Source: Gemmatimonadota bacterium (lineage in GTDB: Bacteria > Gemmatimonadota > Gemmatimonadetes > Longimicrobiales > RSA9). From it: a stretch of 44,006 nt of DNA. The position numbers and the translations under genes are program-made. The notes beneath the pieces were generated by a model that was not told where the DNA came from, searched no databases, and saw only the letters and a program-made list of their open reading frames with translations. The DNA is taken from assembly GCA_016207445.1 (NCBI GenBank), contig JACQPS010000270.1:1-44006 (forward strand). The letters run 5' to 3'. Shown in pieces: positions 10,921-21,600 of the stretch; the stretch's first letter is position 1; each line of letters opens with the position of its first letter.

Positions 10921-10942
10921 ATTCTTGACGCTGGAGGCTGCC

Positions 10943-11443
10943 ATGGAGCTGGAGCGCATCCGGGAGATGTTCGAGTACAATCGCTGGGCGAACGAGCGCA
11001 TGCTCGAGGCGGCCGCGACGCTGACGCCGGAGCAGCTCACCCGCGACCTGCGGAACAGCTTTCCCTCCGTCCGCGACACGCTCGCTCATATCGTCGGCGC
11101 GGAGTGGGTCTGGCTCATGCGCTGGCAGGGGACGTCGCCGCAGAAGCTGCCGGACCCGGATGGCTTTGCCACGGTGGCATCGCTGCGCGTCCGTCACGAC
11201 GAGATCGTGCGCGACCGGCAGGAGCTGCTCGACGCGCTGACGGAGGCTGAGCTCGAGCGGGTGATCTCGTACCGCAACTTCAAGGGCGAGCCGTTCGCGT
11301 ATCCGCTCTGGCAGCTACTGCGGCACGTGATCAACCACTCGAGCTACCATCGCGGTCAGATCACGACCCTGCTCCGGCAGCTCGGCGCGCAACCCGTGGG
11401 CACGGACCTGCTGCGCTTCTACGACGCGCGCGCGCCGCGCTGA
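10943..11443 (+). CDS. DinB-family metal-binding four-helix protein
   Basis: 166 residues of the DinB/YfiT superfamily. The three metal-ligand histidines are in place: H49 (DTLAHIVGAE) and the HxxxH pair H132/H136 in INHSSYHRGQ. Members are four-helix bundles; several are thiol-dependent transferases (bacillithiol, mycothiol, glutathione) and others have no known reaction, so the function is open. The ATG at 10943 is chosen because CTGGAGG lies 5 nt upstream and because MELERIREMFEYNRWAN is the conserved start. The frame runs further upstream only into the repeat element. It is probably a single gene: repeats lie on both sides. Confidence 0.88.
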   Translation: MELERIREMFEYNRWANERMLEAAATLTPEQLTRDLRNSFPSVRDTLAHIVGAEWVWLMRWQGTSPQKLPDPDGFATVASLRVRHDEIVRDRQELLDALTEAELERVISYRNFKGEPFAYPLWQLLRHVINHSSYHRGQITTLLRQLGAQPVGTDLLRFYDARAPR

Positions 11444-11454
11444 TCGTAAGCGAA

Positions 11455-11478
11455 TTTCACCGCGCCCTTTGCGGTGAA
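11455..11478. repeat. Minimal nonamer-family palindrome
   Basis: TTTCACCGC and GCGGTGAA flank a 7-nt centre, reproducing only the outer ends of the nonamer arrays, 11 nt after the dinB-family stop codon. It looks like the end-joined remnant, or the minimal unit, of the longer elements. Confidence 0.7.
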
Positions 11479-11500
11479 CTATTCCATCCTGACCCTCGAC

Positions 11501-11529
11501 TTGCCCAAGTTCTTGCCCCAGGCTAGGTT
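11501..11529 (+). promoter_or_regulatory. Probable promoter of the amidohydrolase pair
   Basis: TTGCCC (11501-11506), a 17-nt spacer and TAGGTT (11524-11529), 40 nt before the ATG at 11569. The hexamers match consensus only in part, but the spacing and position are right and the form resembles the candidate at 18447. Confidence 0.45.
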
Positions 11530-11568
11530 TCCACGCTTTTCGACAACTCGAGCCAAGGGAGTCCTGCC

Positions 11569-12966
11569 ATGCAGCTACGAGCGTCCTGGGGGGCGCTGGC
11601 GGCGCTGGTCCTGGCGGGGTGCGCCCGCGCCGCACCGCAGCCGCCGGCGCCCCGGCCGGAACCGGCCGCGGCGGCCGAGCCTTTCGCCTCCACCTACCGC
11701 CCGCTTCCGTCGCAGCCCACGCTGATCCACAACGCCACGATCCTGACCGCCGTCGGTCCCCGGCTGGAGAACGCTTCGATCCTGCTGCGCGACGGTAAGA
11801 TCGTCGCGGTGGGCCAGGACGTAACGGCGCCGGCGGACGCAGTCGTGATCGACGCGGCCGGCAAATGGGTGACGCCGGGCGTGATCGACACGCACTCCCA
11901 TCTGGGGGTCTATGCCGCGCCGGGCGGCGCCGCGCTCTCGGATGGCAACGAGGCGACCGAGCCGAACACGGCCGAGGTCTGGGCCGAGCACTCGGTCTGG
12001 CCCCAGGACCCGCAGTTCGGCCTCGCGCTCGCCGGCGGCGTGACCAGCATGCAGATCCTGCCCGGCTCGGCCAACCTGTTCGGCGGCCGCGCCGTGACCG
12101 TCAAGAACGTGCCGTCCCGCACGGTGCAGGGGATGAAGTTTCCGGGCGCGCCGCACGGACTGAAGATGGCGTGTGGCGAGAACCCGAAGCGCGTCTACGG
12201 CAACCGCGGCAAGACGCCATCCACGCGCATGGGCAACGTGGCCGGCTACCGCGCCGCCTGGGCGCGCGCGCAGGAGTACGAGCAGGAGTGGCAGCGGTCC
12301 TCGACCGGCCGCAACGGTGATGAGCGCCCCCATCGCGATCTCGAGCTCGAGACCCTGGTCGGCGTCCTCAACGGCAAGATCCTGGTCCAGAATCACTGCT
12401 ACCGGGCCGATGAGATGGCGATCATGATCGACATCGCCCGGGAGTTCGGCTACCGGATCTCCTCCTTCCACCACGCGGTCGAAGCGTACAAGATCGCCGA
12501 CCTGCTCGCGGATAACGGCATCTGCGCCAGCATGTGGGCCGACTGGTGGGGCTTCAAGATCGAGGCCTACGACGGCGTGAAGCAGAACATCGCGCTGGTG
12601 CATGCCGCCGGCGGCTGTGCCATCGTGCACTCCGACTCGCCCGAGGGCATCCAGCGGCTGAATCAGGAGGCGGCCAAGGCGATGGCGGCGGCGAACCAGG
12701 AGGGGATGAACATCACGCGGGAGGATGCGATCCGCTGGATCACCCTCAACCCGGCGAAGGCGATCGGGATCGACCAGTGGACCGGCTCACTCGAGCCGGG
12801 CAAGATGGCGGACGTCGTCATCTGGTCGGGCGATCCCTTCAGCGTCTACAGCAAGGCCGAAAAGGTGTTTGTGGACGGCGCGCTGCTGTACGACCGCCAC
12901 GATCCGCGGCGCCAGCCCAAGAGCGATTTCGAGCTGGGCCTTCTGCCGAAGGAGGTGGCATCGTGA
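11569..12966 (+). CDS. Amidohydrolase-family lipoprotein (imidazolonepropionase-like), metal site intact
   Basis: 465 residues. A lipoprotein signal (LVLAGC, Cys18) places it in the cell envelope, followed by a Pro/Ala-rich linker. The body is a metal-dependent TIM-barrel hydrolase with its small beta-sandwich: DTHSH gives the HxH metal pair at 109/111. Further histidines occur in LVQNHCY and SSFHHAVEAY, and the catalytic Asp is in VHSDSPEG. The C-terminal GSLEPGKMADVVIWSGDPF stretch is the family's standard closing motif. Likely substrates are cyclic amides, peptides or esters; the exact one is unknown. An AAGGGAG ribosome binding site precedes the ATG. The stop codon overlaps the next gene's GTG by 4 nt, so the two are translationally coupled. 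Confidence 0.92.
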   Translation: MQLRASWGALAALVLAGCARAAPQPPAPRPEPAAAAEPFASTYRPLPSQPTLIHNATILTAVGPRLENASILLRDGKIVAVGQDVTAPADAVVIDAAGKWVTPGVIDTHSHLGVYAAPGGAALSDGNEATEPNTAEVWAEHSVWPQDPQFGLALAGGVTSMQILPGSANLFGGRAVTVKNVPSRTVQGMKFPGAPHGLKMACGENPKRVYGNRGKTPSTRMGNVAGYRAAWARAQEYEQEWQRSSTGRNGDERPHRDLELETLVGVLNGKILVQNHCYRADEMAIMIDIAREFGYRISSFHHAVEAYKIADLLADNGICASMWADWWGFKIEAYDGVKQNIALVHAAGGCAIVHSDSPEGIQRLNQEAAKAMAAANQEGMNITREDAIRWITLNPAKAIGIDQWTGSLEPGKMADVVIWSGDPFSVYSKAEKVFVDGALLYDRHDPRRQPKSDFELGLLPKEVAS

Positions 12967-14228
12967 GGATCGTGCGCCTCTTCAGCGCGGCGCTGCTCGC
13001 CGCCGCCGCGCCGGCCGCGGCACAGACGGTGGCCATTACGAACGCGAAGCTCTACACCGGCACGGGGACCGTCATCGACGGCGGAACCGTCGTCTTCCGC
13101 GACGGCAGGATCACGGCCGTCGGCGCCGTGGGGGTCCCGGCCGGCGCCCGCGTGATCGACGCGGCCGGCAAGGTGGTCACGCCGGGCTTCCTGGATTCCT
13201 CCACGCAGGTGGGCGTGGTCGAGATCGGGCAGTACGAGGAGACACGCGACGAGGCCACCGCAGACGACCGGATCACGGCCGCGTTCAATGTGGCGGATGG
13301 GATCAACCCCCGCTCCACGCTCATCCCCGTCACGCGCGTGGAGGGGATCACGCGCGTGGTGGTGGCGCCGGGCTCGGGATCGTCGCTCATCGCGGGGCAG
13401 GGCGTACTGATGGACCTGAGCGGCGACCCGCTGTCCGTCACACTGCACCGGAACCCCGTCGCGATGTTCGCGGTGCTGGGCGAGACGGGCGCGGCCCTGG
13501 CGGGGGGCGCGCGCAGCGCGGCACTGCTGCGCCTGCGCGAGGCGCTGCAGGACGCCCGTGACTACCTGGCCAACCGCGAGGCGTTCGAGACCAACCGCCG
13601 CCGCGACTACGCCATCAGCCGGCTCGACCTCGAGGCGCTGGCGCCGCTCGTCCGGGGCGAGCTGCCCCTGGCCGTGCGCGCGGACCGCGCGTCCGACCTG
13701 CTCGCCGCCGCACGGTTCGCTCAGGAGTCCGGCGTCCGGATCGTACTGCTCGGCGCCGCCGAAGGCTGGATGGTGGCCGGCGAGCTCGCGCGCGCCGGCG
13801 TCGCCGTGGTGATCAATCCCATGCAGAACCTGCCCGGCTTCGACAACCTGGGCGCGACGCTGGAGAACGCGGCGCGGCTGCACGCCGCCGGCGTCACGGT
13901 CGCGTTCGCGACCTTCGACGCGCACAACTCGCGCAACCTGAAGCAGGCGGCGGGGAACGCGGTCGCGTACGGCATGCCATGGGAAGCGGCGCTGCGCGCC
14001 GTGACGGCGACGCCCGCCCGCATCTGGGGCGTGGCCGATCGCTTCGGCACGATCGAGGTGGGCAAGGACGCCGATCTCGTCGTCTGGTCGGGCGACCCCT
14101 TCGAGCTCTCGACCGCAGTCGAGCACGTTTTCATCCGCGGGCGTGAGATGCCGAAAGACAACCGCCAGCGGGAGCTCTTCCAGCGCTACCGTGCGCGCGA
14201 GGCGCTGCCGCAAGCGTACGACCATTAA
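12963..14228 (+). CDS. Amidohydrolase-like protein lacking the HxH metal motif
   Basis: 421 residues with a signal peptide cut after APAAAQ, so it is periplasmic. Overall fold and closing motif (VGKDADLVVWSGDPFE) match the upstream amidohydrolase, but where that protein has DTHSH this one has DSSTQ, and the later histidine segments are also missing (for example VVINPMQNLP). It cannot hold the usual two-metal site, so it is either a non-catalytic partner or an enzyme with a changed mechanism. It is not a pseudogene by appearance: the frame is full length and a perfect AAGGAGG lies 6 nt before the GTG start. The GTGA overlap with the upstream gene implies equal production, in keeping with a complex. 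Confidence 0.88.
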   Translation: MRIVRLFSAALLAAAAPAAAQTVAITNAKLYTGTGTVIDGGTVVFRDGRITAVGAVGVPAGARVIDAAGKVVTPGFLDSSTQVGVVEIGQYEETRDEATADDRITAAFNVADGINPRSTLIPVTRVEGITRVVVAPGSGSSLIAGQGVLMDLSGDPLSVTLHRNPVAMFAVLGETGAALAGGARSAALLRLREALQDARDYLANREAFETNRRRDYAISRLDLEALAPLVRGELPLAVRADRASDLLAAARFAQESGVRIVLLGAAEGWMVAGELARAGVAVVINPMQNLPGFDNLGATLENAARLHAAGVTVAFATFDAHNSRNLKQAAGNAVAYGMPWEAALRAVTATPARIWGVADRFGTIEVGKDADLVVWSGDPFELSTAVEHVFIRGREMPKDNRQRELFQRYRAREALPQAYDH

Positions 14229-14230
14229 CG

Positions 14231-14310
14231 ACGGTCGACAGTCGACAGTTTACAGTTGACAGTGCCGCTACCGTCAGCCGGTTTACTGTGAACTGTAAAC
14301 TGCAAACTGC
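14231..14310. repeat. Heptad inverted array, copy 3
   Basis: It starts 2 nt after the amidohydrolase-like stop. Left-arm units GGTCGAC, AGTCGAC, AGTTTAC, AGTTGAC lead to a core of about 25 nt (around 14262-14284), and then right-arm units ACTGTGA, ACTGTAA, ACTGCAA. It lies between two plus-strand genes, ending 30 nt before the lipoprotein start codon. Confidence 0.85.
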
Positions 14311-14340
14311 TTGTCCGCGAACCCGACAGGAGCGACGAAC

Positions 14341-14709
14341 ATGAAGAAGGCGAGTGCAATCCTGGCACTGGCGGCGCTCGCAGCCGCGTGCGCCAGCGCA
14401 CCCAAGCTGGCGCCGAAGGCGGGCCCGGAGCAGGTCCAGCTCTTCGATCCGGAGGTCGGCCAGTTCCCGGAGCCAGGCTACAAGACCATCGGCCCGGTAA
14501 AGGCTCGGGTGCCCCTGGGCACGCCCCAGGCCGAGCTGCTCCTCGCCCTGCGGGCGGAGGCCGCGAAGCTGGGGGCGGACGCCGTCGTCGTCCAGAAGAT
14601 CCGCCGCAGCACGGAGGGCGAGACCGGCCTCAGCATGGAGCGGGAAGAGATGATGATCGCCGAAGGCCTAGCCATCTACTGGCCGGCCCCGTCGCAGCCC
14701 AAGCCGTAG
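14341..14709 (+). CDS. Small lipoprotein of unknown function
   Basis: 122 residues with a lipobox (LAAACAS, Cys near residue 17). The mature part contains the segment AEAAKLGADAVVVQKI near residue 80, a helix-strand pattern seen in YbjQ-like and RcsF-like small envelope proteins; I cannot claim more than that resemblance. It ends in a short Pro-rich tail (YWPAPSQPKP). AGGAG lies 7 nt before ATG 14341. The alternative ATG at 14311 falls next to the repeat and would spoil the signal peptide. It stands between a repeat and the gyrA leader and so is probably transcribed alone. Confidence 0.8.
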   Translation: MKKASAILALAALAAACASAPKLAPKAGPEQVQLFDPEVGQFPEPGYKTIGPVKARVPLGTPQAELLLALRAEAAKLGADAVVVQKIRRSTEGETGLSMEREEMMIAEGLAIYWPAPSQPKP

Positions 14710-14832
14710 TCGGTTCCGGGGGCCGGGAGGCCGGGCGGTGCTGCCCGCCTCGCGCGGGCGCACGCGCACGCGTGCGTATTTACCAGAGAACGGACCCCCG
14801 CCTTCGGGGTAGGATGGGGGACCCGTAGCGGA

Positions 14833-14865
14833 CGGAAGCGCCCTCGCGCCGGGAGGGCGCTTCCG
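14833..14865. terminator. Strong hairpin upstream of gyrA
   Basis: CGGAAGCGCCCT and AGGGCGCTTCCG form a 12-bp perfect stem over a 9-nt loop, ending 25 nt before gyrA. It may end transcription of the lipoprotein gene, although the tail (CATTAGACC) has no U-run, or it may be a structured leader of gyrA. A second, smaller hairpin (CCCCG/CGGGG around 14800-14812) precedes it. Confidence 0.55.
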
Positions 14866-14890
14866 CATTAGACCCCTGGCCAGGAACGTG

Positions 14891-17446
<2,556 letters not shown>

Positions 17447-17460
17447 TTTGGGGTTTTCGC

Positions 17461-18423
17461 ATGCCTGATCTGGTAACCCCGCAAAGCATCCAGGACGCCG
17501 CGCAACGGCTGCGCGGCGTCGCCATTCGTACGCCGCTCTTACCCGCGCACTGGCTGCAGCAGGAGCTGGTGGGCGAGATACGCCTGAAGTGCGAGAACCT
17601 GCAGCGCGCGGGCGCCTTCAAGATTCGCGGCGCCTACACGATGCTATCGCGCCTGCCGGAGGAGGCGAGGCGCCGCGGCGTCATCACCTACTCCTCCGGC
17701 AACCACGGGCAGGCCATGGCGCTGGCGGGCCGGCTCTTCGGCGTGCCTGCGGTCGTGGTCATGCCGACCACGGCGCCGGCCGTGAAGGTGGAGGGCGTGC
17801 GGCGGCTGGGCGCCGAGATCGTATTCGAGGGGACGACGTCGCTCGAGCGGCAGGCGCGCGCAGAAGCGATCGCGACAGAGCGTGGGCTCACGATCGTGCC
17901 CCCGTTCGATCACCCGGACATCATCGCGGGGCAGGGCACCGTGGGGCTCGAGATCCTCGAGGACTGGCCCGAGGTGGATGGGGTCCTGGTCCCGATCGGC
18001 GGCGGCGGGCTGATCAGCGGCGTCGCGGCATGGCTGAAGCGGGCGCGCCCGCAGTGCGCGCTCATCGGCGTGGAGCCGGCCGCCGCAGACGCGATGCGCC
18101 GGTCGCTCGCGGCTGGAAAGCCGGTCACCATCCCGGCGGCTCCCACGATCGCGGACGGTCTTGCGCCGGTCCGGCCGGGCGATCTCACCTTTGCGCACGC
18201 GCGTGCGCTCGTAGATGAGGTAGTGACGGTCGAGGATGCCGAGATCGCCGCGGCCACGAGGCGGCTCTTGTGGGACGGCAAGCTCGTGTGCGAGCCATCC
18301 GGTGCGGCGACGCTGGCCGCGCTGCTGAGCCGGGCGTGGTGGCCTCGCGGGCGCAGGAGCGTCGCGGTGCTTTCGGGCGGGAATCTCGATTCGAACCGGC
18401 TGGCCGAACTCACCGCGGCGTGA
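17461..18423 (+). CDS. PLP-dependent threonine/serine dehydratase-like enzyme
   Basis: 320 residues of fold-type II PLP enzymes. The PLP lysine is K54 in GAFKIRGA, the substrate loop is SSGNHGQA near 78, the phosphate-binding loop is GGGGLISG near 180, and SGGN follows near the end. It would deaminate threonine or serine to the 2-oxo acid. There is no ACT regulatory domain, so it belongs with short catabolic-type threonine dehydratases or serine racemases and not with the feedback-regulated biosynthetic IlvA. It starts 14 nt after gyrA, probably by read-through, with only a weak GGGG upstream. The pairing with gyrA has no obvious functional logic. Confidence 0.88.
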   Translation: MPDLVTPQSIQDAAQRLRGVAIRTPLLPAHWLQQELVGEIRLKCENLQRAGAFKIRGAYTMLSRLPEEARRRGVITYSSGNHGQAMALAGRLFGVPAVVVMPTTAPAVKVEGVRRLGAEIVFEGTTSLERQARAEAIATERGLTIVPPFDHPDIIAGQGTVGLEILEDWPEVDGVLVPIGGGGLISGVAAWLKRARPQCALIGVEPAAADAMRRSLAAGKPVTIPAAPTIADGLAPVRPGDLTFAHARALVDEVVTVEDAEIAAATRRLLWDGKLVCEPSGAATLAALLSRAWWPRGRRSVAVLSGGNLDSNRLAELTAA

Positions 18424-18446
18424 GTCGGCCGGCGGCGTTCCCGCCA

Positions 18447-18476
18447 TTGCCCCGCCCGAGGCGCGGGCACTATCTT
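18447..18476 (+). promoter_or_regulatory. Probable promoter of the GGDEF-STAND gene
   Basis: TTGCCC (18447-18452), an 18-nt spacer and TATCTT (18471-18476). If used, the mRNA would begin near 18483 and carry a leader of about 140 nt that contains the nonamer array at 18516-18606. Confidence 0.5.
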
Positions 18477-18515
18477 TTCAGCGGATCCCCCGGCCCACCC
18501 GCCGCAACGTCATTT

Positions 18516-18606
18516 TTCATCGCCAAGCGCGCAAAGACCGCGAAGAACAAAGTTGTAAGAATCTTGTCCATCCTTTCTCTGCGGTCCTTGCGTCCCTTGC
18601 GGTGAA
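18516..18606. repeat. Nonamer inverted array, copy in the GGDEF-STAND leader
   Basis: The left arm TTCATCGCCAAG...GCGCAAAGACCGCGAAG and the right arm CTCTGCGGTCC, TTGCGTCCC, TTGCGGTGAA are imperfect complements around a core of about 25 nt that contains AAAGTTGTAAGAATC. It ends 19 nt before the ATG at 18626, so in a transcript from 18483 its hairpin would sit close to the ribosome binding region. Confidence 0.8.
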
Positions 18607-18625
18607 TCGGCTAGCCGACTGATCC

Positions 18626-21600
18626 ATGGCCCCCGAGAGCACGACCCGCGATCTCGCGACCCCGACGTTCTCCAAGGCGGACCTCGCCGTCCGATTGGAG
18701 GAGGAGGTCGAGCGCGCGCTGCTGGAGGGCTACCCCCTCTCGTTCCTGATCGTCGACCTCGACCACTTCAAGAGCATCAACGACGCGTTCGGGCACGGGC
18801 GTGGGGACGAGGTGCTGCAGGAGTTCGTGCAGCGCGTCCACAAGACGATGCGCAGTACGGACCTGCTGTTTCGCTTCGGCGGCGACGAGTTCGTGCTGCT
18901 CGCGCCCAACACGTCGCTGGTGCAGGGCGGCATGCTCGGACGCCGCGTGCTGGAGGCCGTCCGTGCGACCCCGTTCGAGGGCACGCCGCCCGTCTCGCTG
19001 GCGCTCAGCATCGGCGTAGCGAGCCTGCCGGAGGACGCCCAGACGGGCGGTGAGCTGTTCCAGCGGGCGGACCGGCGCCTGTACGAAGCGAAGCGCCGCG
19101 GCCGCGGGCGTGTGGCCTGGGACGACCACGCCGCGCCCGAGCCACTGGCATTCGATCGCGGTGCCCGCATGATCGAGTGCGACGAGGACCTGGAGACGGT
19201 GCGTGCATTCCTCCAGGGTGTGCTGGAGAAAGGCAAAGGCGCACTCGACGTACGCGGTGCCCCCGGCTCCGGTCGCTCCCGCTTCCTGGTGGAGACGAAG
19301 AGCCTGGCGCGGCTGCTCGGATACGAGATCCTGGAGGTCTCGGGCGAGCCGACGCTGCGCGGGCGCGCGTTCGCCACGCTGAGCCGCGGCCGGACGGGCT
19401 TCGAGGGTGGGATCCCGCGCACAGCCGAGCAGCTGGTGACGGCGCTTCGCGACGAGCTCGAGCGCAAGGCGAAGCCGGGCGTGCTGATCGCGCTCGACGA
19501 CCTCCCCTTCTTCGACCAGGAAACCATCGAGCTCATGACGGCTGCGTTCGCGGCGCCCGAGCTGCCCGTGGTCGCCCTGGCCTACGTCACCGATGGCCAG
19601 ACGCATCCCGTGCTGCCCTCGTCCGAGGGCACATGTGATGCCACTATCGAGCTCACGGGGTTGAGCCCGGCCGGCGTGCGGACGTGGCTGCGCGAAGTGC
19701 TGCGCTGGGAGCCGCCCGAGTCATTCGTCGACTGGCTGCATGCCGAGACGGACGGCTTGCCCGCGCGCGTGCGCGATGGCCTGCTTTACCTCACGGAGAA
19801 GTCGCTGCTGCGCCGCGAGGACGAGGGTTGGATCTTCCCCGATCCACCGCTCACCACGCCGCTGCGCGAGCAGCTGCGTTTCCGCTCCACCGTGCCGCCG
19901 CACAACCTGCCGAAGGTCGAGTCCAGCATTCTGGGCCGGGAGCGGGAGATCAACGAAGCCAAGCGCCTCTTGCGCGCCGGCCGTCTCGTCTCGCTGCTCG
20001 GGCCCGGCGGGATGGGAAAAACCAGGCTCGCGCTCCAGGTCGCGTGGGAGCAGCTGCGGCTCTTCCCGGACGGCTGCTTCTTCGTCGGCCTGGCGGCGAT
20101 CGATTCGCCCGAGCTGCTCGTGCCCACTATCGCGGAAAGCATCCACTTCGAGTTCGCGGGCAGCGCGGACCCGCAGACGCAGCTCTTCGACCATCTGCGC
20201 GGCAAGCGCATGATGCTCGTGACGGACAACTTCGATCACCTGGTCCAGGGCGCGGAGCTGCTGCCCGAGCTGATGGCGTGCTCCTCCGACCTGCGGGTGC
20301 TCGTCACCTCGCGCGAGCGGCTCAATGTGCGGGGCGAGGCGATCCTCGAGTTGCAGGGGCTGTCGGCGGACGCGACGGAGGGAACGACGTCGGCTGCGGC
20401 GCAGCTCTTCCTGAACCGCGCGCGCGCGAGCGTCCCCGGCTACACGCCCTCGGCGGCGGACGGCGCGCAGATCCAGCGTATTTGCCGGCAGGTGGATGGT
20501 TTGCCGCTCGCGATCGAGATCGCGGCGGCGCTGGTGCGCGTGCTCACGTGCGTGGAGATCGCCGCGGAGATCGGCCGCAGCTTCGACGCACTGGTCGCCC
20601 GTCGGCGCGACATGCCGGAGCGACACCGCAGCCTGCGGGCGGTCTTCGACTATTCCTGGAACCTGCTCACGGCGCACGAGCAGACGGCGCTGCGCCGGGT
20701 CTCGGCGTTCCGCGGTGGCTTCCGCGCCGAGGCCGGCCGGCGCGTGGCCGGGCTGTCCGTGCCCGCACTCGCGGCGCTACTCGACAAGTCGTTGTTGCGC
20801 CGCGGCGCCTCGGGCCGCTACGAGCTGCACGGCGTCATCCGCCAGTACGCGGCCGAACGGTTGGGGGCGGACGCCGCCGAGCGCGAGATGGTGGAGCGGC
20901 TCCATTGCGAGTATTTCGCCGACTTCCTCCAGGGCCGCGCGGACCGGCTGCGAGGCCGCGGCCAGCAGCAGGCCCTGGAGGAGATCGGCGCCGAGATCGA
21001 CGATGTGCGAGCCGGCTGGCAGTGGGCGGTCGAGCACGGGGAGGAGCAGCTGATCGAGCGGCTCCTGCCCGCGCTGCACCTGTTCTACGAGCGCCGCGCC
21101 TGGTACCGGGAGGGAGAAGAGTTGCTCGGCTGGGCAGCACGCAAGCTGGGCCGACAGTCCCGGCTCGCGGCGCGCGTGCTCGCGCGGCAAGCGCACTTCT
21201 GCCTGCGGCTGGCACAGTTCACCAAAGCGCGGCGGCTCACCAAGGCCAGCCTGCGCATCCTGCGCGAGTTCGGTCACGATACCGACACGGCATTCGCGCT
21301 CTGGCTGCTCGGCGGCATCGCGCTCAAGACGGGGCAGTACGAGCGCGCGGGCAAGCTCTACCTGCGCTCGGAGCAAATCTACCGCCAGAGCCATTCGCCC
21401 CTCGATCTGGCCGATTGCCTGAACGATCGCGGCTCGGTGGCCATGGCGCAGGGACAGTACGAGCTCGCCGAGCAGCTGTTCCGGCGCAGCCTGCGCATCC
21501 GCCGGCTGGTGGGCAACCAGGCGGGCGTGGTCATGTGCCTCACCAATCTGGGTGTGCTGGCGGACGCACTCGGCAAGGCGGAGGAGGCACAGCGGCTGTT

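Noticed and set aside
10877..10942. Earlier start of the DinB-family gene
   Set aside because: The upstream 22 codons lie in the nonamer element and lack a ribosome site; ATG 10943 has CTGGAGG and the conserved N-terminus.
12963..14228. Second amidohydrolase as a pseudogene
   Set aside because: Loss of the HxH motif alone is not decay: the frame is full length, the signal peptide intact, and the ribosome site is the best in the window.
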